From Nesterenkonia alba DSM 19423 (GTDB lineage Bacteria; Actinomycetota; Actinomycetes; Actinomycetales; Micrococcaceae): a DNA stretch of 64,000 bases. The first letter of the stretch is position 1. Each line of letters begins with the position of its first letter. A program made the position numbers and the translations under genes. Shown here one piece after another: positions 8,734 through 17,720 of this stretch. A model generated the notes under the pieces. It saw only the letters and a list, made by a program, of their open reading frames with translations, was not told the origin of the DNA and did no database searches. Where the stretch lies: positions 1 to 64,000 of the forward strand of contig NZ_ATXP01000010.1 of assembly GCF_000421745.1 (NCBI RefSeq), in the 5' to 3' direction.

Positions 8734-10260
8734 TTGGAACCACTTGATCTGCTGATCGCCCACGGCCGGGTCGTTGACCCGCAGAACCACCGCGACGCCG
8801 CACTGAACATCGGCATCGCCGCTGGGCGTATCGCCTACGTCGGTACGGAGCTGCCCACCGCACAGACGGTCATCGATGCCACAGGCAAGATCGTCGCTCC
8901 TGGGTTCATTGACCTGCACAGCCACGCCCAGGACCTCGCTGGCCACCGGCTGCAGGCCCTCGATGGAGTCACCACCTCCCTGGAGCTCGAAGGCGGAGCC
9001 ACCCCAGTGGCAGCCTCCTACGCCTGGTCACAGTCCGAAGGCCGGCCACTGCACTACGGGTACTCCGCCGGATGGCTCTACGCCCGGGCGATCATCAAAG
9101 AACAGCTCGACGACGCCGCCATCGCCGCGCTGCCCTCCCTTCCGCTGGAAGCCTTCTCCGCCCTGCAGCAGGGAACCGCCTGGGCCGAACCGGCCACCGC
9201 CGAAGAACTGCCCCGCATCATCGACCTGGTGGAGGCTCAACTCGACGCCGGTGCACTCGGCATCGGCGTGCTGCTCGGCTACGCGCCGCGTACCGAGCCC
9301 GAAGAACTCCGCGCTCTGGGAGAACTCGCCACCCGGCGATCAGTCCCGCTTTTCGTCCACATCCGGTGGGGAGCCCGAGTCCCCGGCCACACTCCCGTGG
9401 AGGCGATCGAAGAGCTCATCGCACTGAGCCGGCAGACCGGGGCCCGGGTGCACATCTGCCATTTCGCCAGCTCCAACGCCTCCACCGTGGAGGCCTCCTC
9501 CCGCGCCCTGCTGGCTGCCCAGGATGAAGGCCTCCCGGTGACTACCGAGTCCTACCCCTTTGGTCTGGCCTCCACTGTCATCGGTGCAGAGTTCCTGGCT
9601 CCGGAGTCCCTGGAAGCCGCCGGAGCTCCGGCGCATATCGTCACCTACCTGAAAACCGGAGAGAACATCAGCAGTTACCAGCGGTTGGCCGAATTGCGCG
9701 CCGCTGACCCCGGTGGGCTATGCGTCATCCGGTACTACGACGAAGCCGAACCCGACCAGCTCGATGATCTCACCCAGGCGCTCTCCCTGCCTGGAGCCGC
9801 CTTCGCCTCCGATGCGATGGTGGTCCAACAGCTTGCCGAGAACACCAACGGCGCACCCGCCGATGTGACCCAGTGGCCGCTGCCCGACCACGGACTCACC
9901 GTGCATCCGCGCACCACCTCCTGCTTTGTCCGCGCCATCGCGTGGCTGCACCGAGACACCGCCACGCTGAGCCTCAGCGACGTCATCGAGCGTTCCACTG
10001 CGATCCCGGCGCGCATCCTGGCCGATGCCGTCCCGCCGATGCGAGACAAAGGCCACCTGGGGCCAGGGGCCGACGCCGACGTCGTCGTCTTCGATCTCAA
10101 CGCCCTACGTCCGAACACCAGTTTTGTGCCGGTGACCCCCAGCGCCGGCGTCGATCACGTCCTGGTCGCCGGAACCCCGGTGGTCAGCCACGGGGCCCTG
10201 CAGCCCGAGCATCGCCCCGGAGAACCCGTGTACACGACCGCGTCCACCCACACCCGGTAA
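8734..10260 (+). CDS. D-aminoacylase-like amidohydrolase
   Basis: 508 residues from a TTG start at 8734 (AAGGGA upstream; no closer in-frame ATG or GTG). The N-terminal composite domain (DLLIAHGRVVDPQ) and the metal-binding DLHSHAQD near residue 67 identify the amidohydrolase superfamily. VFVHIRWG-like and HICHFASS segments and the C-terminal GHLGPGADADVVVFD fit the N-acyl-D-amino-acid deacylase and dihydroorotase branch. Such enzymes hydrolyse N-acyl-D-amino acids or related amides in the cytosol. Position between the transporter ATPase and the binding-protein gene suggests it processes what the transporter imports. The exact substrate is inferred; D-glutamate deacylase or another amidase is possible. 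Confidence 0.75.
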   Translation: MEPLDLLIAHGRVVDPQNHRDAALNIGIAAGRIAYVGTELPTAQTVIDATGKIVAPGFIDLHSHAQDLAGHRLQALDGVTTSLELEGGATPVAASYAWSQSEGRPLHYGYSAGWLYARAIIKEQLDDAAIAALPSLPLEAFSALQQGTAWAEPATAEELPRIIDLVEAQLDAGALGIGVLLGYAPRTEPEELRALGELATRRSVPLFVHIRWGARVPGHTPVEAIEELIALSRQTGARVHICHFASSNASTVEASSRALLAAQDEGLPVTTESYPFGLASTVIGAEFLAPESLEAAGAPAHIVTYLKTGENISSYQRLAELRAADPGGLCVIRYYDEAEPDQLDDLTQALSLPGAAFASDAMVVQQLAENTNGAPADVTQWPLPDHGLTVHPRTTSCFVRAIAWLHRDTATLSLSDVIERSTAIPARILADAVPPMRDKGHLGPGADADVVVFDLNALRPNTSFVPVTPSAGVDHVLVAGTPVVSHGALQPEHRPGEPVYTTASTHTR

Positions 10261-10282
10261 GGGACCCAAGGAAAGGAACACC

Positions 10283-11860
10283 ATGAGAAAGTACACCGCA
10301 TTTGCAACAGGAGCCATCGGGGCCCTGATGCTCAGCGCCTGCGGGGGAGACGGCACCCCCGACGGCGCCAACGGGGCCAACGGCGCCGGTCAGCAGGAAG
10401 GCGGCGGGGAGTTCAACATCGCGTGGAACGCCCAACCACCCACTCTGGACCCCTTGGTGACTACCTCCACCGCCACGCGGGACATCTCCCGGAACTTCTT
10501 TGAACCGCTTATCACCATTGACGCCGACGGTGAGGTCCAAACGGTGCTCGCTGAAGACTACGAGGTCTCTGACGACGGACTGGAGATCACCTTCACTCTG
10601 CGGGAAGGAGTCCAGTTCCACGATGGCTCCACGATGGAAGCAGACGACGTCGTCGCTTCCCTGGAAGGTTGGATCGAACGGTCCGGGGCCGGGCAGACCT
10701 TCTTCTCCGAGGCGGAGGTCTCCTCCGAGGATGCAGACACCGTGACTGTCACCCTGCCGGAGCCGATGTACATCGCCGTGGAGCTACTGGCCGACCAATC
10801 TCAGCTGCCGGTCATTATGCCCGCTGAGATCATCGAAGAAGCACCCGAGGAAGGAGTCGAAGAGTACGTCGGAACCGGGCCTTATGAACTCACCGAGTGG
10901 AGCACTGACCAGTACATCCAGCTCGACCGGTTCGAGGAGTACGAATCCCCTGAGGGCGAGACCCACGGCACCGCCGGGGAGAAGGACCCCTACTACGACA
11001 CGATCTACTACCACATCGTCACCGACTCCTCCACGAGGGTCTCCGGGCTGCAGTCGGGAGAATACGACGCCGCCAACGCGCTTCCACTGGATAACGTCGA
11101 CATGCTGGAGAGCAACGAGGACATCGAGCTGGTCTCCGGGGAGCAGGGCTTCAACGGGGCGGTGTTCAACAAGCAAGAAGGCCTGATGGCCGATGTGACG
11201 ATGCGTCAGGCAGTCCTGGCTGCCGTGGACGCCGAGGAACTGCAGCAGTCTGCCTTTGTCTCTGAGGAGTTCTACAACACCAACGGCGCACTGATGCCCG
11301 AAGACTCTGACTGGTACTCCGACGCCGGACAGGAGCTGTTCCACAATGACGACCCCGCCGTGGCCGAGGAACTGTTGGAAGAAGCCGGATACGACGGCGA
11401 AACCATCACCATCCTCACCACTCGGGAGTACGACGATCACTACAACGCCGCAGTGCCCCTGCAGCAGCAGTTGGAAAACGCGGGCATGAACGTCGAACTC
11501 AACGTCACCGACTGGGCGACTGTGCTCCAGGACCGCACCGACCCGGAGGCCTACGACATCTTCATCACAGGATTCGCCCCGGTCACAGTGCCGGTGACCT
11601 ACGTGTTCCTCTACGACAACTGGCCGGGTTGGACCGACTCCGAGGACATTGCCGCGGCCCTGGACGCGATCAGCACCGCCGAAGGAGAGGAGCAAGCCCT
11701 CGAAGCCGCCGAAGACCTCCAGCAGGCCTTCTACGACTACCTGCCCATGGTGAAATTCGGAGATAAGTACACCGTCACCGGTATGCAGGACTGGGTGGCT
11801 GGCTACGAATACGTCGCCCTTTCCGGTGACATCTTCTACAACGTCCGGCCCGCCGAATAA
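10283..11860 (+). CDS. dppA: Peptide-binding lipoprotein of the Dpp transporter
   Basis: 525 residues with an N-terminal lipoprotein signal (LMLSACGG lipobox, Cys near residue 20) and a Gly/Asn-rich linker. The mature part is an SBP family 5 protein, with TLDPLVTTSTATRDISRNFF, YEVSDDGLEITFTLREGVQF and VGTGPYELTEW as family hallmarks. It captures peptides outside the membrane and hands them to DppBC. The mature part is strongly acidic. It is the last gene of the operon, 22 bases after the amidohydrolase, whereas binding-protein genes more often come first. AAGGAA precedes the ATG. Confidence 0.9.
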   Translation: MRKYTAFATGAIGALMLSACGGDGTPDGANGANGAGQQEGGGEFNIAWNAQPPTLDPLVTTSTATRDISRNFFEPLITIDADGEVQTVLAEDYEVSDDGLEITFTLREGVQFHDGSTMEADDVVASLEGWIERSGAGQTFFSEAEVSSEDADTVTVTLPEPMYIAVELLADQSQLPVIMPAEIIEEAPEEGVEEYVGTGPYELTEWSTDQYIQLDRFEEYESPEGETHGTAGEKDPYYDTIYYHIVTDSSTRVSGLQSGEYDAANALPLDNVDMLESNEDIELVSGEQGFNGAVFNKQEGLMADVTMRQAVLAAVDAEELQQSAFVSEEFYNTNGALMPEDSDWYSDAGQELFHNDDPAVAEELLEEAGYDGETITILTTREYDDHYNAAVPLQQQLENAGMNVELNVTDWATVLQDRTDPEAYDIFITGFAPVTVPVTYVFLYDNWPGWTDSEDIAAALDAISTAEGEEQALEAAEDLQQAFYDYLPMVKFGDKYTVTGMQDWVAGYEYVALSGDIFYNVRPAE

Positions 11861-12093
11861 GGCACCCGGGCACCCACTGTCAGGGGAGGCTGTGGCGGAG
11901 TGCCGGCGTCGTCGTGGACTGCGATGTCTACCCGGTGCTCCGTCACAGCGCCCTGCCGCGACCATGAGGGTATGAGGTCGCCGCTCCCCACTGCCGCCGT
12001 GTAGGTTCAGCCCGGCGCTGTGTGGAGACCCTGCAGAGGTGGGGGATGGAGCAGCTCTGGCCCGGTCGATCCGGCTTTGAGAAAATTGTCCTG

Positions 12094-12115
12094 CGAGTGT
12101 GACAACGGAGTCACA
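12094..12115 (+). promoter_or_regulatory. Palindromic operator candidate upstream of alanine dehydrogenase
   Basis: CGAGTGTGACAA (12094–12105) equals 12 bases found in reverse complement in the lrp–dpp gap (4717–4728). It is part of a perfect palindrome TGTGAC-N6-GTCACA (12098–12115) that lies 25 bases before the ald start codon. A CRP/GlxR site would have TGTGA-N6-TCACA, so spacing here is two bases too long. The rest of the 279-base gap from 11861 shows no other clear element. Confidence 0.55.
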
Positions 12116-12139
12116 GAAGCGAGAAAAGGAAACCTCACG

Positions 12140-13267
12140 ATGCTCATCGGTGTACCAGCCGAAGTGAAGAACAATGAATTCCGCGTGGCACTGACACCCG
12201 CCGGATCCATCGACTTGGACCGCCGTGGCCACCAGGTGCTGATCCAGGCCGGTGCCGGAGTCGGATCGGGGTTCGACGACGACGCCTACGCCGCCGCCGG
12301 GGCTCGGATCGTCCCCACGGCTGAGGACGTATGGGACACCGCCGAACTGGTGTTGAAGGTCAAAGAACCCCAGCCTGAGGAATTCGACCGGATGCGCGAA
12401 GGCCAGGTGCTGTTCACCTACCTGCACTTGGCCGCCGAAGCCGAGTGCGCTGCGGCCCTGCAAGAGCGCGGAGTCATCGCCATCGCCTATGAGACTGTCA
12501 CCGGTCCCAAGGGGTTACCGCTGCTGGCACCGATGAGTGAGGTTGCCGGACGTTTGGCCGCCCAAGTGGGGGCCTACCATCTGATGCATTCCCAAGGGGG
12601 CCCGGGGATCCTCATCGGCGGGGTCCCCGGGTCCCGTCCGGCGAAGGTGGTCGTCATCGGCGGTGGCAAAGCCGGGGAACAGGCTGCCATCACCGCGCTG
12701 GGTATGGGGGCCGAGGTCACGGTCATCGACCTGAATATCGAGCGGCTGCGGGAGCTGTCTGCGCTCTCGGCCCGTGGATTGCGGACCCTCGCCTCCAATA
12801 CCCTGACCATCGCGGAGGAAGTCGCCTCCGCGGACCTGGTGATCGGTTCGGTGCTGGTCCCCGGGGCTGCGGCACCGAAACTGGTGACCCGCGACATGGT
12901 GGCGCGGATGCGGCCACGCTCGGTGCTGGTCGATATCGCCATCGACCAGGGCGGGTGTTTTGAAGGCTCCCGACCAACCACTCACGCGGAACCGACCTTC
13001 ACCCTGGGAGAGCAGATCTACTACTGCGTGGCGAATATGCCTGGAGCTGTGCCGCACATCTCCACTGCCGCATTGACCAACTCCACTTTGCGCTACGTAT
13101 TCGACCTGGCAGACAAAGGGTGGAAACAAGCCATGCGGGACGACCCACACCTCGCGGCCGGGCTGAACACCTATAACGGGCGTATCACCCACGGTCCGGT
13201 CGCCGAGGCCCTGGGCGCCGAGGTGCTGCCGGTGGAGCAGGTCCTCGCCTCGGCGTACTCGAACTGA
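12140..13267 (+). CDS. ald: Alanine dehydrogenase
   Basis: 375 residues from the ATG at 12140 (AAGGAA upstream), close to the usual 371. The opening MLIGVPAEVKNNEFRVALTP, the catalytic region VLFTYLHLAAEAEC (His of the family's His96 position), the NAD-binding VVVIGGGKAGEQAA and the end NMPGAVPHISTAALTN are all diagnostic. It converts L-alanine, NAD and water to pyruvate, ammonia and NADH. Placed after the peptide-uptake genes, it would drain imported alanine into central metabolism. Expression in related bacteria is often controlled by an Lrp-type protein and alanine; the motif shared with the lrp–dpp gap supports that here. Confidence 0.95.
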   Translation: MLIGVPAEVKNNEFRVALTPAGSIDLDRRGHQVLIQAGAGVGSGFDDDAYAAAGARIVPTAEDVWDTAELVLKVKEPQPEEFDRMREGQVLFTYLHLAAEAECAAALQERGVIAIAYETVTGPKGLPLLAPMSEVAGRLAAQVGAYHLMHSQGGPGILIGGVPGSRPAKVVVIGGGKAGEQAAITALGMGAEVTVIDLNIERLRELSALSARGLRTLASNTLTIAEEVASADLVIGSVLVPGAAAPKLVTRDMVARMRPRSVLVDIAIDQGGCFEGSRPTTHAEPTFTLGEQIYYCVANMPGAVPHISTAALTNSTLRYVFDLADKGWKQAMRDDPHLAAGLNTYNGRITHGPVAEALGAEVLPVEQVLASAYSN

Positions 13268-13324
13268 AACCGGGGATGAGCTTACACTGGGCTGGATTCT
13301 GCCCCGAGACTGTGAGGAACCGCC

Positions 13325-14362
13325 GTGACCGAAACTGGCGCGCCGCAAACCGGCGCACGTGTGCTCTCCGGGATGCAGCCCTCTGGGGATTCCCTGCACC
13401 TGGGTAACTACGTCGGCGCGCTGGTCAACTGGGTCAAAACCCAGCAGCAGTACGACGCCTTCTTCTTCATCCCCGACCTGCACGGCATCACCGTCCCCCA
13501 CGACCCGGCCTTCCTGCGCGAACGAACCCGCAACACCGCCGCGCAGTTCATTGCCGGAGGGATCGACCCGGAACGCTCCACCCTGTTCGTGCAGTCCCAT
13601 GTGCCCGAACACGCCCAACTGGCCTGGGTGCTGACCTGCATCACCGGGCTCGGTGAGGCCCAGCGGATGACCCAGTTCAAGGACAAATCCGCCAAGGAGG
13701 GTACCGAGTCTGCCTCCGTGGGACTGCTGAGCTACCCGATGCTCATGGCCGCAGATATCCTGCTCTACCAGCCGCATGGGGTCCCGGTAGGCGATGACCA
13801 GAAACAGCACGTGGAGTTAACCCGGAACTTGGCCCAGCGATTCAACCACCGGTTTGGGGAGACCTTCCGGGTACCGGAACCGTTCATCCCCCCGGTGGGT
13901 GCGCGGATCTATGACCTGCAAGACCCCACCACGAAGATGTCAAAGTCGGCATCCTCACCCAATGGGCTCATCAACCTCAATGACACCGACAAACAGATCG
14001 CTAAGAAGATCAAATCCGCGGTAACTGACGATGGCACAGAGATCCGTTTTGACCGGGAAAACAAACCCGGGGTCTCCAACCTGCTGAGCATCTACTCAGC
14101 GGTGACCGGTAAGACCGTGCCGGAATTGGAAGCCGAGTACGAAGGCAAGATGTACGGCCACCTCAAAGTCGATCTAGCCGAGGTGGTCGTCGCCGCGATC
14201 GGACCAGTACGGGATCGGGCCGCGGAACTGCTCGCTGACCCCGCTGAACTTGACGCGTTACTGGCCAAGGGCGCGGCTAAGGCCCGCGAAGTCGCCGCCG
14301 AGACCCTGCAGACCGCCTACGAGAAGGTCGGTTTCCTGCCCGCTGCCGCCCCTACGGCCTGA
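13325..14362 (+). CDS. trpS: Tryptophanyl-tRNA synthetase
   Basis: 345 residues from a GTG with GAGGAA upstream. This class I synthetase charges tRNA-Trp. The HIGH-type motif is HLGN at residues 25–28 (within [17 protein letters not shown]), and KMSKS is at 204–208. Other conserved blocks are [14 protein letters not shown] and [15 protein letters not shown], which belongs to the tryptophan and ATP site. A TACACT at 13283–13288 is a plausible -10 box. The gene is followed after five bases by the YihY gene. Confidence 0.95.
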   Translation: MTETGAPQTGARVLSGMQPSGDSLHLGNYVGALVNWVKTQQQYDAFFFIPDLHGITVPHDPAFLRERTRNTAAQFIAGGIDPERSTLFVQSHVPEHAQLAWVLTCITGLGEAQRMTQFKDKSAKEGTESASVGLLSYPMLMAADILLYQPHGVPVGDDQKQHVELTRNLAQRFNHRFGETFRVPEPFIPPVGARIYDLQDPTTKMSKSASSPNGLINLNDTDKQIAKKIKSAVTDDGTEIRFDRENKPGVSNLLSIYSAVTGKTVPELEAEYEGKMYGHLKVDLAEVVVAAIGPVRDRAAELLADPAELDALLAKGAAKAREVAAETLQTAYEKVGFLPAAAPTA

Positions 14363-14367
14363 TTCCC

Positions 14368-15474
14368 ATGGGCTTTTCCTCCCGGCTGCGCCCCCACCGT
14401 GAGAAGCCCGACGACGCCAGCACCACCGGGAACATCCTGGCCACCGCCTATGCGAAGGTTTCCAAACTCGACGAGCACCGGGAAGCCACCCCCGCCACCA
14501 ATCCTTTAGACATCGAGGCACTCAAGCGGGAGGAACTGGCCGCCCGGCTAGCCTATGGCCGGGCCCGCCGTGAGGGGTCCTCGGCCCTTAAACGGGCCAC
14601 CACACTGCTGGGTTGGGGTTTCGCCCGGTTCAGCCGCACCCGGTTCATGCGCTCGGTCAATCTGTTCTTCTTCCACTACGGCACAGTGATGGCGGCTGGA
14701 GCCGCCTACATGATGTTCTTCTCCGTGGCGGCGATTCTCTTCGCCGGGTTCTCCGTGGCTGGGATCGTGATCGGGGAGAACCGGGAGTACCAAGAATTCA
14801 TCGAACGGGCCGTGAACAACGCCCTGCCGGGCGTACTGGGCCCCGGTGGGCTCGTGGAGGACCCCTGGGAGGTGTTCGACGCCGAAACGCTGAACACCAC
14901 GCTGATTGTCACCCTGGGCATTGCCCTGGTCACCTCACTGAGCTGGGTACACGGCCTGCGTTCCGGTATTCGCAGCATCTGGGAACGTCCCCTGATGGCC
15001 GAGTTCGTGGTGCTGGTGAAGATCCGCGACTTCGGCGTGCTCATCGTGCTCGGGGCCGTAGCACTGACCTCAGCAGCCCTGGGTGTCATCAGTCACGGTT
15101 TCATCGACGAAATCTTCGATGTTCTCGGCTGGGACGCTGACGGGCTGGCCCATCGGCTGACCCGACTGGCCTCTCTGGCCATAGCCTTCGGACTCGACAT
15201 GATCGTGGCCGTGTTGCTGATGCGGGTCGCCTCCCGCCTGGTGATGCCGATCTCGGCACTGTGGCAATCAGCCTTGATCGCCGGCGTCGGCGCCTCCCTG
15301 CTGCGGCTGGCCTCAGCGGAAGTACTCCACAGCATTGCCGATTCCCCCAACCCGGTCATCTACACCTTCGGATCGGTGCTGGCACTGTTCTTCTACTTCT
15401 ACCTCTTCGGCTTGGTGTACCTGGTGGCCGCCAGCTGGGGTGCGGTGGCCGCGGCAGATCACCAGCACCGGTAA
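14368..15474 (+). CDS. YihY/virulence factor BrkB family membrane protein
   Basis: 368 residues beginning five bases after the trpS stop. A charged N-terminal region of about 90 residues precedes six hydrophobic helices. The first (AAGAAYMMFFSVAAILFAGF) carries the family hallmark, an A-Y-x-x-F-S-like stretch in the first membrane helix. The SWVHGLRSGIRSIWERP segment corresponds to the conserved W-x-x-A/G-x-x-A-x-R region. Function is not established for the family, despite the older RNase BN label for E. coli YihY. The trpS–yihY pair is common in Micrococcales. Confidence 0.85.
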   Translation: MGFSSRLRPHREKPDDASTTGNILATAYAKVSKLDEHREATPATNPLDIEALKREELAARLAYGRARREGSSALKRATTLLGWGFARFSRTRFMRSVNLFFFHYGTVMAAGAAYMMFFSVAAILFAGFSVAGIVIGENREYQEFIERAVNNALPGVLGPGGLVEDPWEVFDAETLNTTLIVTLGIALVTSLSWVHGLRSGIRSIWERPLMAEFVVLVKIRDFGVLIVLGAVALTSAALGVISHGFIDEIFDVLGWDADGLAHRLTRLASLAIAFGLDMIVAVLLMRVASRLVMPISALWQSALIAGVGASLLRLASAEVLHSIADSPNPVIYTFGSVLALFFYFYLFGLVYLVAASWGAVAAADHQHR

Positions 15475-15540
15475 GGCTTCCCGGCCGATAGGGTGGCCAC
15501 ATCACCCACCAGCCGTCGACCACCAGCCCGGGAGGCCACG

Positions 15541-16554
15541 ATGAACGCTACGCCGCAGACCGCCGATGTCGCGGAGGTGTTGAAGCATTCACCCGTCTTC
15601 GACGGCCACAACGATCTGCCGTGGGCGTTGCGGCAACGCTACGACTATGACATCGCCTCAGCCCGGCTGAGCACGGGCAACCAAGAGCTACATACTGATC
15701 TGCCCTCGCTGCGGCGCGGGGGAGTAGGCGCCCAGTTCTGGTCAGTGTATGTGCCCTCCTCGCTCTCTGAACCGGAGGCGGTAGCCGCCACCCTGGAGCA
15801 GATCGACTGCGTCTACCGGCTGGCCGAGGCTTTCGGTGATGACCTGCAGATCGCCACCAGCGCCGCCGAGACCGAAGCCGCTCTGGCCGGCGGGAAGATC
15901 GCCTCCCTGCTCGGGATGGAAGGCGGACACTCGATCGCCGAGTCCTTGGCAGTACTGCGGATGATGCGCCGGTTGGGGTGTACCTATATGACCCTGACCC
16001 ACAATGACAACACCAGCTGGGCGGCCTCAGCCACCGGAGAGCCGGTGAATTACGGGCTGACGGTTTTCGGCAGGGAGGTTGTCAAGGAGATGAACCGGAT
16101 CGGCATGCTCGTCGACCTCTCCCACGTCCACCAGAACACCATGCGCGACGCCCTCGAGGTCTCCACAGTTCCAGTGATCTTCTCGCACTCCTCCTGCCGG
16201 GCGGTGCACGACCACCCACGCAATGTGCCCGATGAGATTCTTACGCGCCTGCGGGACAACGGCGGGGTCCAGATGGTCACCTTCGTGCCGAAGTTCATCA
16301 CTGCTGATGGGCAGAATGCCGGAATCGACGACGTCGTCGCCCACCTGGAGCACGCCCGTCAGGTCGCCGGGGTGGACCACATTGGTCTAGGTGGTGACTA
16401 TGACGGTGTGCCGGCCACCCCTGCCGGGCTCGAACGGGTCGACGGGTACCCCCAGTTGCTGCAGGCCCTGGCCCACCGGGGATGGTCAGCTGAAGATCTC
16501 GGCAAACTCACCAGCGGCAATATCCGCCGCGTTCTCCACGACGCGGGAGTCTGA
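15541..16554 (+). CDS. Membrane dipeptidase-type zinc peptidase (M19)
   Basis: 337 residues from the ATG at 15541, chosen for GGGAGG just upstream; an earlier in-frame ATG at 15493 has no such site. Zinc ligands and family blocks are [13 protein letters not shown] near residue 20, [13 protein letters not shown] with the bridging Glu, [42 protein letters not shown] and [10 protein letters not shown]19 enzymes are binuclear zinc dipeptidases that accept dipeptides, some with a C-terminal D-residue. There is no signal peptide, so it probably works in the cytosol, where it could complete peptide use by the upstream Dpp system. Confidence 0.9.
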   Translation: MNATPQTADVAEVLKHSPVFDGHNDLPWALRQRYDYDIASARLSTGNQELHTDLPSLRRGGVGAQFWSVYVPSSLSEPEAVAATLEQIDCVYRLAEAFGDDLQIATSAAETEAALAGGKIASLLGMEGGHSIAESLAVLRMMRRLGCTYMTLTHNDNTSWAASATGEPVNYGLTVFGREVVKEMNRIGMLVDLSHVHQNTMRDALEVSTVPVIFSHSSCRAVHDHPRNVPDEILTRLRDNGGVQMVTFVPKFITADGQNAGIDDVVAHLEHARQVAGVDHIGLGGDYDGVPATPAGLERVDGYPQLLQALAHRGWSAEDLGKLTSGNIRRVLHDAGV

Positions 16555-16725
16555 CACCTTCATAAATGTGAGTCATATCACTCTAGATCTGGTTGGCTCG
16601 TGAGAGGTTTCTGAGAGTTCTCTGGAAATCCCCTTCTCAGGGTGGCGAAGCACGGTGAAGTTACTAAGGTGACGTGCAAGCCGCACTGGAGACGGTGCGG
16701 GGAACGGGAAACAACTCAAGGAGCG

Positions 16726-17625
16726 ATGATGGCTGCAACGCATACCCCTGAGACACCCGCCTGGATGAAGGTGACCGGCCTCGGTATGGCCGCCATGCTG
16801 GCCCTGGCCGCCTGCGGCGGAGACGACAACGGTGATGAGGACACCGGCGAGGAAGACGCCCCGCCACTGGACGAGGCCGACGACACCGACGACGACGCGG
16901 AGGACACCGACGCCGACCTCGACGAGGACACCGACACCGACACCCCCGAAGCTGGCGAATTCAGTGAGCTCCTCGATGAAGCCTTCGCCAATATGCAGGA
17001 CGCTGAGACCGTGACCCTGGAGATTGAAGGCGATGCCCTCTCCCAGTACGGCGAGACAGAGGACCTCGATGTCGACGCTGAGGACCAGCGCTACGTCATC
17101 TGGGGGGAAATCGACGGGCTTGTCCAGGAGGACAACACTGTCGGTGACCGGGAGTTCATCACCTACCACCGTGACGACGGCGAGATGCTGGTGCAGGGCA
17201 CCTCCGCCCTGGTCCACTTCGAAGACGAGTTCACCGAGGACGAGCTCGACGAACTGGAGGCTGAACTCGAAGACGTCTGGGTCGAGCAGACCCATCCGAT
17301 GTCTGACGGCCCGCTGTTGGCCTTCATGATCGACAACATCCACAACGAGATCTCCGCCCTCGCCGCAGGGGTCGAGGATGAAGCCGAAGTGGAAGAGGAA
17401 GAGGGCCAGGTCCGGTTCTACCACCCGGTGACCGAGGAAGAGTTCATCTTCGTCGAGCACGACGGCGACTGGTACCTCGATGAACTGGCAGTTCTGGAGA
17501 CAGGTGACGAGACACTGACCCAGATGAGCTTCACCGACTGGAACGACACTGATGTTCCCGATCTGGACGGCGAAGAGGGCACCATCCTCACCGAAGAGGA
17601 GTTCCAGGAACTGCTCTACGGCTAA
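16726..17625 (+). CDS. Acidic lipoprotein, unknown function
   Basis: 299 residues from the ATG at 16726 (AAGGAG upstream; a second ATG at 16729 is equally possible). A lipoprotein signal ends in MLALAACGG, then a linker of about 40 residues is almost only Asp, Glu, Thr. The remaining 220 residues resemble the LolA-like/LppX fold in layout: a helix (FSELLDEAFANMQDAETVTL) and then beta strands ending in a compact domain with a WYLDELAVLE-type strand. Overall charge is very negative. It faces sdhB across a strong shared terminator. Secreted and membrane-anchored; role not known. The 171 bases upstream hold no other gene. Confidence 0.75.
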   Translation: MMAATHTPETPAWMKVTGLGMAAMLALAACGGDDNGDEDTGEEDAPPLDEADDTDDDAEDTDADLDEDTDTDTPEAGEFSELLDEAFANMQDAETVTLEIEGDALSQYGETEDLDVDAEDQRYVIWGEIDGLVQEDNTVGDREFITYHRDDGEMLVQGTSALVHFEDEFTEDELDELEAELEDVWVEQTHPMSDGPLLAFMIDNIHNEISALAAGVEDEAEVEEEEGQVRFYHPVTEEEFIFVEHDGDWYLDELAVLETGDETLTQMSFTDWNDTDVPDLDGEEGTILTEEEFQELLYG

Positions 17626-17659
17626 AGGATCCGGTGACTCCGCCGACAAGTCACCCTCT

Positions 17660-17700
17660 GCAGAGAAGGGGCCCCGCCAGGTGCGGGGCCCCTTCTCTGC
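17660..17700. terminator. Perfect 18-bp hairpin, bidirectional terminator
   Basis: GCAGAGAAGGGGCCCCGC (17660–17677) and its exact complement (17683–17700) enclose a five-base loop. It sits between the convergent lipoprotein and sdhB genes and would stop transcription from both sides. A T-run is lacking, as is common for high-GC actinobacterial terminators. Confidence 0.85.
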
Positions 17701-17720
17701 AACGGTCTACACGAGCGTGC

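Noticed and set aside
12098..12115. Canonical CRP/GlxR site upstream of ald
   Set aside because: Spacing between TGTGA and TCACA is eight bases, not six.
11861..12139. Riboswitch upstream of ald
   Set aside because: No glycine, lysine or other aptamer core could be recognised in the 279-base gap.
10784..12463. Minus-strand open frame of 559 codons
   Set aside because: Antisense to dppA and the start of ald; composition and lack of any motif show it is a shadow.
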